The position numbers were made by a program, and so were the translations under genes. Below, in pieces: positions 48,123-59,552 of a stretch of DNA of 64,000 nucleotides. The notes beneath the pieces were generated by a model. It saw only the letters and a program-made list of their open reading frames with translations, was not told the origin of the DNA and made no database searches. The number at the start of each line of letters is the position of its first letter. Positions within the stretch are counted from its first letter, which is position 1. The DNA comes from Petunia secreta (Eukaryota; Streptophyta; Magnoliopsida; Solanales; Solanaceae), in the NCBI GenBank assembly GCA_029990175.1, contig JARKIP010000033.1, forward strand, positions 15,607,001 to 15,671,000, written 5' to 3'.

Positions 48123-49330
48123 GGGGAATTTTCAAAACTAGGCAGCCCACAACACAAAATTACAAATGAGGGGCCACATTTCATCTATAGTACCCTTTTA
48201 TTTTTACATTACACAACATACATCCCCTTATTTTCAAAATTACATAACATAGCACCCATTCAAACTAAAAACCCTAGGAGCCACTCCCTCACCCTCCCCC
48301 ACCACTGCCCCACCACCAGAAACCGACCCGCCACCGCTGCCACCGCCGGCCGGAACCAAAAATTCACCGGATTTGTTTATTTTATTTGTGGATTTGTTTA
48401 AATAATTATTTTTTGATAATTTTATACACCTAAATCTATAAAAATAATAAATTATACATGTAAATGTATATAAAATTGTATATGCAAGAAGGAAAATACA
48501 AAAATATACACAAAAATATAAATTTTATACAAAACATCCATAAAAAATGCACAAATCTGAAATTTATACATTTTATTCATTATTCATACATGCATATACA
48601 ACTTTATATAAAATTTACAATGCATAGAATTTATTTTATATACTGTTAATGCGTACATATACAGAGTTATACATTTTTATACACGTTTACAGAATTGTAT
48701 AAACTTGTATAAAAATGTATAAAAATGTATAAACTCACAAAATAATGTTAAACAGTGCCTCGAGCAGATTTTACACAAAAACGTAACAAATATCCAATAC
48801 AGTTTTATACCAGAAAAACACTAGATCTAAACATTAAACAAAAGTTTTAATAAAAAACTAGTAGATCCCAATGAATTTTTATGATAAAAGTGAAGAAAAA
48901 GAAGAAACTTGATAAATAAACTCCTCACCGGAATTAGGATCTGAATATACAACGAAAATCAACATTGCTATTCAAAAAGCAAAAAAAAAAAAAAAAAAAA
49001 AAAAAAAGAAGAAGAAGCAGCGGCGGTGGTGGTGGTGGTGGTGACCTTGGCGACGGCGACATCGGTGACGTGGAGGAGAGGGGATGACGGTGGAGCAGTA
49101 GTGGAAGAGTTGGGGGGGGGGGGGTTAGGTGTAATGGGGAAGAGAAGAGAGAAAAATGGGAAGGAGGAGAGGAAAAATAGGGGCTAGGGTTTTTTTTCTT
49201 CAAAAAGGGGTGCTATGGAGTGAAAGAAAAAAAAAAAAAAAGGAAGGGGTGCTACGTCATGTAAGGTAGCAAAATAGGGGTCTTTTTTGGTAATTTTCAT
49301 GAGTAGGGTGTCTCTCAATGTAATTGTCCC
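48123..49330. mobile_element. MULE-like non-autonomous element
   Basis: A 9-base flanking repeat with two mismatches (taacagaat at 48114-48122, tatcagaaa at 49331-49339) suggests a Mutator-like insertion. The ends ggggaatttt and (reversed) gggacaatta are weakly alike. The inside has a pyrimidine-rich arm after aaaccctagg (48270-48355) and a purine-rich arm ending ggggctagggttt (49010-49195). Between them are atacaaaattt-type AT blocks, a poly-A of about 28 and a G run near 49113. Short proline-rich frames are simple-sequence translations. Confidence 0.45.
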
Positions 49331-49849
49331 TATCAGAAAACGCGTGTTTTTGCCTATATTTTTCATAATTGTTCCAACTTTTAAATGTGATTGAGAAATT
49401 GACCTTCTTCGGGGATTAAACCACCTTTTAGGTTTGATTAGTAGAACTGGCCTTTACTTGAGTATGCTTTTAGCAATTCTGCCCTTTTAAAGAATTTTAA
49501 CTAATTTGTATATCATGCCTCCTTTACATATTTTGTCCTTTTTAGCTATAATTGCATATCTAAACCTAATTTTAGAAATCGATCGGGAACCACATTTATC
49601 GGAACTCAGGAGATGCCTAACTCCTTTCTTTTAGATTATTTCGAACACTTACATAAATCTCTTATTAGTAGACCAACTCGGAGTTATTCCTTTAAATATT
49701 ATTAGATGTAAATAGGTGACCTAATACGCCTAGATAAATATATTAGGTGGCGACTCCAAATTAACTCCAAACGAGTTACCTAATTCGGAAACCACATTTT
49801 TTTGGGCGCGCGGTCCGGAGGAAGTAAAAAAGTGGGGTGCGACATCAAC

Positions 49850-50049
49850 TTTTTATTGTATTAAAAATTATCCTCAACTTGGAGCTCCATCAGGGTTCAA
49901 GAAAAAAGACGAGACTTTTTCTTAGTGGTAGAGGTAATTGTAGTTACAATGGGAAAATATAATAATGATAATAACATTATAAAGCTTAAGTCGTGCAGCA
50001 TTTCGTCCTAAAAAACTGTTTCAGCAATTTGAAATATTTTTCAAAATTG

Positions 50050-50103
<54 letters not shown>

Positions 50104-50490
50104 CATACTTGTTTTAGAGAACATGAATCAGCAAAATTTAATAATACTAACAAGACTGTATTAATAATAAAATAAGAAATATAGAAACAAATGAATGAAA
50201 TAGTTAGCAAAGAAAGTGAACTGTACGGTTTTGGAAAGAAGAATTGGAAGAAAAACTAATAATTACAATAGCAATGATTACTAAAAGGAAGGCTTGTTTT
50301 TTATTTGATGGTTTCGAATGACTAGAGAAGTCTAATATTTAGAGGGGAAAAATTAGATTGTAGCTATGATAAGTGTATGATGAAATTTTATTGCCAAATG
50401 TAATTGGCATTTCATGCAATAGCACATATATCAAATGATTTTATAGAAAAATCATGTTTTCCTATGGTTTTTAGAGATGGACACCTCTCC
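49850..50490. other. Unassigned DNA with AT microsatellite
   Basis: An AT/ATAC repeat lies at about 50056-50106. No gene seen on either strand. Confidence 0.45.
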
Positions 50491-50492
50491 TT

Positions 50493-50850
50493 GCCAAAAT
50501 AATTTGAAATACATAACAGTAATATGAAAGTTTTCCCAATCAGCTAGTTGCTTCTTTATAATTACTTGGACAATTCTCTCATTTTGAACTAGCTTTGAGG
50601 TTAAATTAGATCAAGTATAATTTCTTTACAAAGTATCAGAGCCAAGTCTATCTTTATTTGGGTTCACATTTTATATTGTCCACACTCCAATTAGCAGACC
50701 TAAGCCTGTGGTGGGGTATTATAGTGGATTATAGTCTCACATTAGTTGGTTATAGGTTAGGTGTCTTTATATTAACCTAGACAATCCTACTTGCTTAAGC
50801 TAGTTTTTGTGTTGATTTCGACTCAAGTTGCATTCTTCACATTCCATAAA
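50493..50850 (+). mobile_element. TRIM-like element candidate
   Basis: Two diverged blocks align: one around 50550-50625 (tttataattacttggacaatt, gaactagctttgaggtt) and one around 50765-50840 (tttatattaacctagacaat, aagctagtttttgtgttga). Between them gtatcagagcc (50633-50643) resembles the tRNA-Met primer site of LTR elements. The size and lack of coding fit a terminal-repeat retrotransposon in miniature. Borders are approximate. Confidence 0.4.
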
Positions 50851-52008
50851 TTTTGTTACACAAACAATATACTCAGTGATATTAAATAAGTGAAGTCTCG
50901 AATTTTGTAAATTTTGTTATGTCCTTAAAATCAAATTGAGTTTTTATCCAAAAGGAGCAGGAAGGAGCAGTTTTTGATGTTCTGTGATGGCAAGTGACAA
51001 AAATTGGAGTTGTTTTAGTCAGAGGGCATGGTCCATGGAGAATGTCTGGGAAACAAATACTGAAAAAAAGAAAAGTAAGTTCCCTTTATAGAGCAACTAA
51101 AAAAGCATTCCACCTGAAAACTCTTCAGAAGTTCTGCCTCAGTTTTCCACCGAGACAACTACAAACACCTTTCAGGCAATGAAGGACATTTTCCGATTAT
51201 TCTTCAGAAGATTGTCGAACTTTGTGGCAATTGAATAATTATAAATTGCTCCTCTTTACTTTTGTTTTCCAGTTGGATATAACTTGTAATATTTTTGCTC
51301 TTATTGTTTGTGCTTTTAAATCATTACAATTACGTAATTTGTCTCCTATCCATGATGATTTTCGGAATTCAAACTCGTAATACCATGATTCTTTCAACTC
51401 ATAATATTTTTCTGAAAGTGAAAGTAAATAGGTGTCTAGCGTGAAAGAACATTCAAGAGGCTGTAGAAGTTTACGGATTGTTGAACTTGTTCATGATGTT
51501 AGTGGATGGAAGCATCGACACTTCTATTCTGTGTCATGAATGAAATTGTTTGAATAAGTGTTTCTCATAGTCATTTATATCGAGATCAAAATTGCTAATT
51601 TTATCATCCTATGATTGTATTGTTGAAACTCTGCTATAAAGTACAGTAATAGTCATGATTCCCCTTGGCATATACAATTGGAAAAACTCTATTTGGTGCA
51701 TGTGATATCAGATTGCATATTGATGAATTTTAAACTTTATGTGAACAAAAAATATATAACGTTAGGTTTTTATATGTCTTGCCATGTCTTTGGGGTGGCT
51801 ACACTTCCTTGTAACCAGTTGGATTGTCGTGATATTATATTCCATTATCCAAAGAAGGTGCAGTAATTAAGAAATCACAGTTAAAATAGTTAGTAATTCG
51901 AAACTAAATATTTTCCATGGAGAAAGATGCCCGAGTTCGTTCTCTAGGACCGAAGTAGGAACGTAACTAAAGAAATACTATTAGATTAATTATTCTTTGG
52001 GCAAATTT
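50851..52008. other. Unassigned DNA
   Basis: No recognised gene. A small plus-strand frame at 50994-51182 has no domain. Confidence 0.4.
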
Positions 52009-52310
52009 GTGTAGCTGAGGCCATTTATCATGTATGCAGAGAGAGGAACACGTGTATCTTTCAGCAACAAATAGGCGATCGTACTATTATATAGTGAGGA
52101 GCATTATACAGGAGATTCATCAAAGAGGGACCATGAGGAGTCATTCGAAAACGGCACTTGCTAAACTAGATTTCTAATAGTAGTTTTAGTAGAGGAACCT
52201 GTAACTGTAGTAAGACGAGCAGGCTTGGGCATGTTCAGGTCAATTGCTAGTAGGATGAAATTTTCCCTTTGTTTGAGTTGTAAAACGATTTGGTATTAAA
52301 GGGACAATAT
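52009..52310 (+). pseudogene. L1-type LINE 3' end, decayed
   Basis: The plus strand reads AEAIYHVCRERN, then in a shifted frame IIQEIHQRG, the C-terminal zf-RVT-like tail of plant LINE reverse transcriptase. A frameshift lies at about 52090. No poly-A tail is seen, because the sequence runs into the next element near 52305. Confidence 0.6.
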
Positions 52311-54130
52311 ATACAACTCTTACGTCAAATTTACAAAAAATACCGATATTTTATCACTTTACAAAACGTAGCAATAGTTTTTTAACATTCCATATACAAG
52401 TTCCAACAAAACACCTACAATTTAGGGTTTCATCTCCCTCTTCTTACCTTCTCTACTCATCACAGCCATGGGGCTGCTGGCACCACTTTTCGCCACCAGC
52501 CAGCCACTGTCAGCCGCCAGGCAACCCCACCGGAGTTTTTTTTTTTTTTAATTTTTTTGGATATTCAAAATGGAACATTCAACAAATACACATATACACA
52601 TCTATACATATGAAACTTCTAAAAATTAATATTTTGAAATAATACATAATCAAGTATATACAAACATATAAAATATATATAAAAAAAACATACAAAGTTA
52701 TACAAAAATACTGTACAAAAGAATTTTCTACTATAGACCTCTGTTTTAAAAGGCAGTTTTGGAACTCGCCCCTGGGTGGGGCACTTGCAAAATGTCCTAA
52801 GGCTCTCGGGCGGGGCTTAGATCCGTGAGGCTTACGCCTCAAGAGCCCAACGGTGCGCCCAAAGCACTCCCAATGCCCAACGCTCGGGACTCGCCTTATA
52901 GAACCTATGTAAATGATCTCTCCAATTCCCAAATTAAGATTGTTCATCTACAATTTTCTTTAAAAATGAAATAATATTCATCTATAGAAATTCAAAAATT
53001 GAGTGTAGCTCAATTAACGATACATAATGTTACATGTATTATAATTGAGAATATCATGAAGGTGAATATCATCTGTACACTTAATCTAAAAATACACAGT
53101 CGATGTTTATATTATAACTTATTATTGGTCTTCATGTCTTATTTCTGTCACTCAAAATTGCTATTCAATTATTTTATAATTTAGAAGCAATTTTATATTT
53201 ATCAATGAAGAATTAATGTTTTAAATTATAATAGCAATAAATTTTATTATTTATTCACTTTTTATAGTGACAAATGTTTATTTTTAATTGTTCGAAAGTT
53301 AAGTCCTTATGGTTTATTTATATCTCATAAAAATTGTAATATTACTCAATTTCTTACAATTGTTAAAAAGCTTAGATCTTTTATTTCTATAATATTTTTT
53401 CTTATTTTTAATTTTTTAAATTTTTTTAATGTACTTTTGACATTTTTTTGCTCATTATGCTATTTTATTAATTTAAAATTAATTAAAAAATAAGATCCAT
53501 GGGACTTACGCCCCATGTCTCGGGGCTTACGCTTCGCCCCATTGTAAGCAAAACGCCTCGCCTTGCGCCCCCGTCTTTTAAAACATTGTTATAGACATAC
53601 ACATACACAAGCATACAACAATATACATTTATATACACTGCATATTCACATACAAAAATTAAAGATCGACATTTATTTACAAAATATATAATTACATACA
53701 AAAATGAATACAATTTTATACATAAACACACACATACAAAAACCAAAAAATAAAATAAAAAAAGAACCAGACCGGAGCAAATCGAAAAAGCACCGGAAAG
53801 AGGTAGCGCCGCAGAGCAACAGCGCCGCTGCACTGCAGAAGCAGAAGGCCACGATCGAAGCAGAAAGAAGGTGGCAGATCTGGTCGCCGGAGATGAGGAA
53901 GAAGGTGGCAGATCTGGTCGCGGAAGATGAGGAAGAAGGCGGCGGTTGGGCAGGTGAGTGGAGGAGGGAGGAGAGAGGAAAAAGAAGGAGAGATGAAGAA
54001 ATTAGGGTTTAATGTTTGGGAGAGTGGGAAAAGATAAAATTGGTTTGTAAATATTGAAAAAGTATCATTATTTTTTGTAATTAAGCTATTAGGGGAGTCA
54101 TGTGGTGTAAATTTTTCATAAAATTTTTAC
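52305..54130. mobile_element. MULE-like or foldback element interrupted by a hAT
   Basis: The left arm has tagggtttcatctccctcttc (near 52424) and a proline-coding pyrimidine-rich block. The right arm (about 53950-54015) is purine-rich and ends ttagggttt. AT-rich tatacaaa blocks lie between. This is the same plan as 48123-49330. The hAT-like insertion 52739-53588 splits it. Outer ends are approximate and I found no target duplication. Confidence 0.35.
52739..53588. mobile_element. hAT-like transposon, 850 bp
   Basis: The ends are inverted: ctctgttttaaaaggc on the left and, reversed, caatgttttaaaagacg on the right. Flanking 8-base repeats are ctatagac (52731-52738) and ttatagac (53589-53596), differing at one base. 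The subterminal regions are GC-rich and full of gcctcgcc/ggggcg-like motifs; the middle is very AT-rich. It has no transposase, so it is non-autonomous. Confidence 0.8.
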
Positions 54131-54244
54131 TTACCAAAAAACAAATTATGTATCAAAGTTAATTCCAAAATGAAAAGGAAACTACAGAAATATTTGATAT
54201 AGTCATGATGAATAGATCATACACTTGTTATCTAACTATACTAA

Positions 54245-54981
54245 GAGCCTGTTTGGCCAAGCTTCTAGGGAGCCAAAAGTGCTTATTTTTCTCCAAAAGT
54301 GCTTATTTTGAAAAATCAAGGTGTTTGGCCAAGCTTCTAGGAAAAAATAAGTGCTTTTGAGTGGCAGCAAAAGCTGTTTTTCTGCTGTGGAGAAGAAGCT
54401 GAAAAAAGTAGCTTTCCCTAAAAGTGCTTTTGAGTAGAAGCAGAAGTTATTTTTAATTTCTATGATTCCAAAAATATCCTTACCAAAAATACTTATATAC
54501 CTAATTACCCCTATATATTTTAACCTAATGATTATAATATATAAACAGTACATTACTTTTTTAATCAATATTCTTTTTATGTGCACCTACATCACTATTG
54601 TTACAAACTTTTAATCAAATAATATCTTTTTTTAAGGTATAGATCAAGAATATTCAATTATGAATACTTATATTTTGGAAAAAATTTACTAAATAAAAAA
54701 AATTAAATATAGTGTTTGAGAATAAATGTTTAAAATCATTCATCTAGTTAAATAATTGCAAGTGAGTCTTTAAATGTCCTTACTCGTAATTTAACACTCA
54801 AAAGTACTTTTTCAAAAGCTTGGCCAAACATAAATTACTACTCAGCTGTTGACAGAACTGCTTCTCAGATGAGTTGGCCAAACACAAACTGCTTTTCTCC
54901 AAAAGTACTTTTATGAAAAGCACTTTTGAAAATAAGCACTTCTCAAATAAGCAATTTTCAGAAGCCTGGCCAAACAGGCTC
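54245..54981. mobile_element. PIF/Harbinger-like MITE, TAA duplication
   Basis: The ends gagcctgtttggccaagcttct and (reversed) gagcctgtttggccaggcttct are near-perfect inverted repeats. The 3-base taa flanks it at 54242-54244 and 54982-54984. Inside are many aaaagtgctt/aagcactttt pairs. Non-coding. Confidence 0.85.
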
Positions 54982-54984
54982 TAA

Positions 54985-55408
54985 AAGAGCCAATCTCAAA
55001 AGCAAAATATAAAAGACCATTTTGCCCCTATAGCATAAAAATAGTATGTAGCACAAAATTAATATAAAAGTGAGAATCCTAAATGTAAAGTCATAATACT
55101 AAAATACCTCTACTAAAATATTAAAAACTCATTTTTCCCTCACCTTAAAATACCTGATTTTAATGATTTTAATTTTAATATAAAATACCAAATGACCGTC
55201 ATTGTGGTTTTCAATTTGTTCAATTTTCATTTTGTTGCTGTTACAGATTAGGGAACTTAAAGGTCAGTTGCATTGGACAATGCAATATAGACTAGATTCA
55301 TTCATTTAAATTAACATAAATTGGCATAATGTATAAAATACTAAAATTATAAAAAAAAATGTGAAACTCCAAGACAATGTGATGAACATCAAGAGTCGCC
55401 AAGCTCAG
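54985..55408. other. Unassigned AT-rich DNA
   Basis: No gene or clear repeat end. Confidence 0.4.
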
Positions 55409-55409
55409 C

Positions 55410-55917
55410 ACATACATCTCCTATATATGGGACTTTTGTAGATCTTCAGTATTATGCTTTTTTGTTTCTCCATCAAATATAATATCAACACAATTTTCAA
55501 AATTCTCTTCCAAAACTACTTGAAGACATAGTAAGTAAGAAGCTTCGAGTAAAGAGAAAATTTGGAGGTTCTATCGCTAGATAACGGGAAGTGCAACAAT
55601 GTGATTTTCAATTTTAATTGTAACTGGTTAGAAAATTAAACAGTCTGAGTTTCTAACTTTACATTCTTTTTGTTTTCTCCTTGAATTTTTATAGAGTATT
55701 AATACTCAGATTATTCTAGGTGAATGTTTGCGTTCTTGATAACTGTTTGAAAAATATCACTTATGGAGACAAATTCTTTCTTATTCCAATGTTTATATCT
55801 TTGTACTCCTATATCTTATTCCATGCGTAGTATTTTTCATTATCTTGATTTAAGTATTTACTTTGTTGTGTACTCATTGATATGGGGTTCACGCGCAAAG
55901 CGCGTGTCGAGGACTAG
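55410..55917 (+). mobile_element. Helitron-like element, 3' end
   Basis: The right end has a GC-rich hairpin (acgcgc-aaa-gcgcgt, 55891-55905), eight bases, then CTAG (55914-55917) followed by T. This is the established Helitron terminus pattern. A possible 5' end is TCTCCTATATATGG near 55410, preceded by A, which would fit insertion between A and T. The 5' end is much less certain than the 3' end. There is no Rep/helicase, so it is non-autonomous. Confidence 0.5.
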
Positions 55918-55955
55918 TACATATAATATAAATACATTACATAAAAGATGGCCAT

Positions 55956-56371
55956 ATGGAGCAAACTGATGGCATGGCAAGGCACTAACAGGCCGACAAT
56001 GGGCCGGAACGAGGAGGTTGACTGGGCTAACCGATTTGCCAGCGGGAAGACTGCAAGAACGCAAGTGTATCGCATGGCTTTGGCTGGCTGTGTTTATTAT
56101 ACATGGCAAGAAAGAAATCTGAGATACCACTTGAGGATATTGTGCAGATGATCATTCAAGAGATATTCCATAGAGGTGCAAAGAAGGTGCAGGTAGCTAG
56201 TAGGTTGAACAAGCTGAACTTTTATCCATGAGGTGTACTGGAGGAAAGCTGAGAACTAGTGAGTAGATAGGACTCTACTGAACTGGGGCAATGTTCAGTT
56301 CAGCTTTTCTTTTCTATTTGAGCTGTAATCGTTTACTTGGTAATAAAATTTCTTTATTTACCAAAAAAAAA
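55956..56371 (+). mobile_element. 5'-truncated L1-type LINE
   Basis: The plus-strand frame from about 55960 has NEEVDWANRF and YRMALAGCVYYTWQERN, the C-terminal tail of plant LINE RT, followed by IIQEIFHRG-like sequence and a KLNFYP end in the same frame or close to it. A 3' UTR with aataaaatttc and a poly-A (56363-56375) follow. The flanks aaaagatggccat (55943-55955) and aaaagatgaccat (56372-56384) differ at one base, the expected target duplication of LINE retrotransposition. Only the last part of the element was copied. Confidence 0.85.
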
Positions 56372-56384
56372 AAAAGATGACCAT

Positions 56385-57955
56385 TTTTGAGGTTAAGAAA
56401 ATTAGTCACTGATCAGGCACTACAAAATCCAAAATGAAAATTAAAGCAAATTCTTCTATTGATCATTAACTTCCTAATCCATTTAAGCCTTTGTTGGGCC
56501 AAATTTGTTCTGATTGTTTGAAAAGCCCATTGTGAGTGGGTACAGAGGAGAGTATCCAAATAACCTATTTTAACAGTACAACTTAAGAACCAGCCTCTTT
56601 TAAAAACACTATGTCAGTCCAATCATTTCATAAAAATCAGCCTTAAGGGTCTACTTCAGGTCCTCAGATCTGATGTTCAGGGCTGATTTCCTTTTTTCTT
56701 ATATCTAGCCTCAACTTCAACCAGGTTGCTAAAGTAACTGGATACTTTCACTAAACGGTGACGATATTATTCTTTAGGAGAATGTAACCAAAAGAATTTT
56801 CACTTTATTCCTTTTTCAGGAAAAAAAAAAAAAGAGAAAAAAGGTTTTTATTTCCACAAGAAAGTTTGGAGAACGTCTCTATCTGCCCAACCCCAAAGAA
56901 AAAAGAAGAAAAATACCAACCTAGAACACCAACATGCAATGTTTTTTGATACTTAAAAAATGCTTGTACTTTTTCATTTTTTCCTGGCTGAAAATACAAA
57001 ACGTTATTCTTGATGTTACCAAGTTTCAAGTCTGCTAAATGAGTGGTGACATCTTAACATACGATGCCTGTTAGTCCTCAACAAAACAAATTATTTGAGA
57101 CAAGGTAATTGTAATTTTTGAGTACTGTCATACAACAAATAAAGGAGGAATAGACCTGAAATTGTAAAGACGATACAAGGAAAGGTGCAATTACGGATTA
57201 ATTAGGACGAGAATATTATGAACATGTTAGAAAGAAAAGTAGGCACGAACCTATTCACAAATTAGGACCCATGATGTTCTTCTGATTTTATTACTTAACC
57301 AACATAACTTTTTCTCTCTTTGTTTTCGTCAATAATTCAAGTACATGTTGCGCTGTAAAAAGAAAATGAAAAATTGACTTTCTTGTCATGTATTGCGAGT
57401 AGAGATACAATCTCTGTGAAAAAATTGTAAGAGCGGTTTGACTTGGGGAGATAGAAGCCTAAAATGTCAACTCAATTAAATTGTTAGCAACTAGTACTAG
57501 CTACTTAGTCAATGAATTAATATTGTTACTTAAATATTTTATACTAAGTTATATGTCTCGCACCATTTTATGATAACAGATAAGATGAAATTCCTCTATA
57601 TACTTGTCTTTTTCAAGTTGGAGAAACTTTGCTGGGAAATGCAAATATCCTGAATGGAGTTAAATACTAGGCTCCAAATTGTACTTCCAAAAGTTAGCAA
57701 ATTGCTTTCTTGAGTTGAGAGGAAACAAAGTTGTTATTGATCCAAACTTGTTACTCCATTCAAGCAACTTGTAGATGAAGCACTTCTATTATGCTTCTAA
57801 AAGGGGAAAGATTGTGAGAATATTTTTCCCCGAATTCAGTAGTAGAAACTTACTGACTCTACTAAAAGAGATAAAAGAGTGCTATATCACAAAGGTCCTT
57901 CATTGGCAAGGGAGAATTATACAAACAGTTAGTCAACTTTGTTTCCCTTATTTTT
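56385..57955. other. Unassigned DNA
   Basis: No recognised gene or transposon end. Small frames at 56805-57029 and 57775-57981 lack domains. Confidence 0.4.
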
Positions 57956-57959
57956 TAAT

Positions 57960-58760
57960 AACCCTTACTTTTTGTTATTAGTGTATACCAAATTAGTACA
58001 TATTGTGTACAAATGATGTCATATTGTATATAAATGATCTACTCGCATATACATAGTGTCTACATTCAATTTTATAAATTTTCTCAGTTATACATAATGT
58101 ATCTATTCATATTTTACAGTTATATTCAGTATACACACACTTATTTTATAGTGTATACACATTTTAATTTAATAAAATTGTGTATATATCCATCTTCCAA
58201 AAAGAAGAAGAAGAAGAAGAAGAAGAAGAAGAAGAGGAGGAGGAGGAGGAGGAGGAGGAGGAGGAGGAGGAGGAGGAGGAGGAAGAAGAGGAGGAAGCTA
58301 CAGATCTGCAGTTCTTGCCACCAGTAGTAACAACGGCGGAGCAGTAGTTTCGACAGAGCAGTAGTGGCGAAGCAACTCAGCAGCAGCTGCTACGAACCCT
58401 AGCAGATCTCAGGAGCAGCTGCTGCAGTTCCGCCAGAGCAGCCGTTGCAGTTTCGTCAGAGCTGCAGTTTTCACCGGAGCAGCTGCAATTGCGCCAATGC
58501 AGCAGTAACAATGGTGGAGCAGCAGAGGCGGTGAAGAGAAAGAAAACCTCGGAGCAACAGAGACAGTGGCTGGAGGAAGGGCGGCGGCGGTGAAGAGAAA
58601 GGAAAAAAAGAAGGGGAAACTACAAACCTTAGAAAGGGAGTGACTATAAAAAGTTAAGGGGTATGGTTGGGTGTCTATTTAGGGTTACTTTAAAAAAAAT
58701 TAAAAATATATATAAAGGGGGTTAGATGATTGTGTACTATTATTTTCTCTTTATAATACT
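57960..58760. mobile_element. Foldback-like element with triplet repeats
   Basis: The AT-rich left part has gtatacacatttt-type motifs, then (AAG)n(AGG)n at 58199-58297. A cag/cagctg-rich segment follows (58300-58540), then a purine-rich arm (58540-58620) and a tttagggtta end near 58677. The plan resembles 48123-49330 and 52305-54130. Borders are approximate. Confidence 0.3.
58199..58297. repeat. (AAG)n(AGG)n microsatellite
   Basis: Purine-only triplet tract. The lysine/arginine run in the frame across it is repeat translation. Confidence 0.92.
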
Positions 58761-58844
58761 TGAACCCAATTAATCGACTTTTACAAAACATCATACTCGC
58801 TCCGGTAATAAATATCGTTTCAATTACAAATAGCCCAAAAATAA

Positions 58845-59488
58845 GAGCCCGTTTGGCCAAGTTTCTGAAAACTACTTATTTTGGAAAGAGCCTTTCTTCA
58901 AAAGTGTGTTCGGTAAAAGTACTTATGGAGAGTAGCAGTTTGTGTTTGGCTAATTTAACGAGAAGCACTTTTGCCCATAGTTGAGTAGTAATTTGTGTTT
59001 GGCCAACCTTTTGAAAAAATACTTTTAAGTGTTAAATTATGAGTAAGGCCATATAAACTTTAAGTTATCTAACTAGATGAATGATTTTAAGTATCTATCA
59101 AAGACTATTTTAAATATTTTTAATAAATTTTTTAAAAAAAAGAGCATTCATAATTGAATATTCAAAATTCATGAAGAAGAAAAATAATGTACTATTTATA
59201 TATCGTGATCATTAGGTTAAAATAAATAGGGGTGATTGAGTAAGAAGGTTTTTTTCTGTAAGGACATTTTGAAATGTAGAAATTTATAGCAGCCTCTGTT
59301 TTAAGGGAAAAGTTGTTTTTCTTAGCTTCTTCCTCACAGTAGAAAAATATTTTCTGCTATCACTCAAAAACACTTCTTTTTCTCCTAGAAGCTTGGCTAA
59401 ACACCTCAATTTTTTAAAATAAGCACTTTTTGAAAGAAAAAAGAATAAGCACTTTTGGGTCTCCTAGAAGATTGGGCAAAACAGGCTG
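58845..59488. mobile_element. PIF/Harbinger-like MITE, inverted relative
   Basis: The ends gagcccgtttggccaag and (reversed) cagcctgttttgcccaa are inverted, with taa on both sides (58842-58844 and 59489-59491). The right half, read in reverse, matches the left half of 54245-54981 (cttctaggag, aaaagtgctta), so the two copies lie in opposite orientation. Confidence 0.8.
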
Positions 59489-59552
59489 TAAGTGTCATTT
59501 TAAGAGACTCAATTAATTTATTTTTCAAGATTATCATGTTACTTTAATTAAA

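Larger units (their letters stand above)
42050..49844 (+). mobile_element. Solo LTR (Tat/Ogre-like) filled with nested insertions
   Basis: It starts TGTTGACACCC and ends GGGGTGCGACA, the same ends as the LTRs of the element at 2857-20303. The 5 bases tcaac flank it at 42045-42049 and 49845-49849. Once the copia element (42805-46097), a hAT-like MITE (46803-47361) and a MULE-like element (48123-49330) are removed, about 2.7 kb remains, which fits one LTR. It contains ggtggcgactcc at 49743. No retrotransposon domains belong to the outer element. Confidence 0.85.

Noticed and set aside
48934..49203. Proline/serine-rich 89-residue minus-strand protein
   Set aside because: Encoded by GGT/GAG-type simple sequence and a poly-A tract in a MULE-like element.
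58034..58327. Lysine/arginine-rich small protein
   Set aside because: The basic run is translated AAG/AGG microsatellite.
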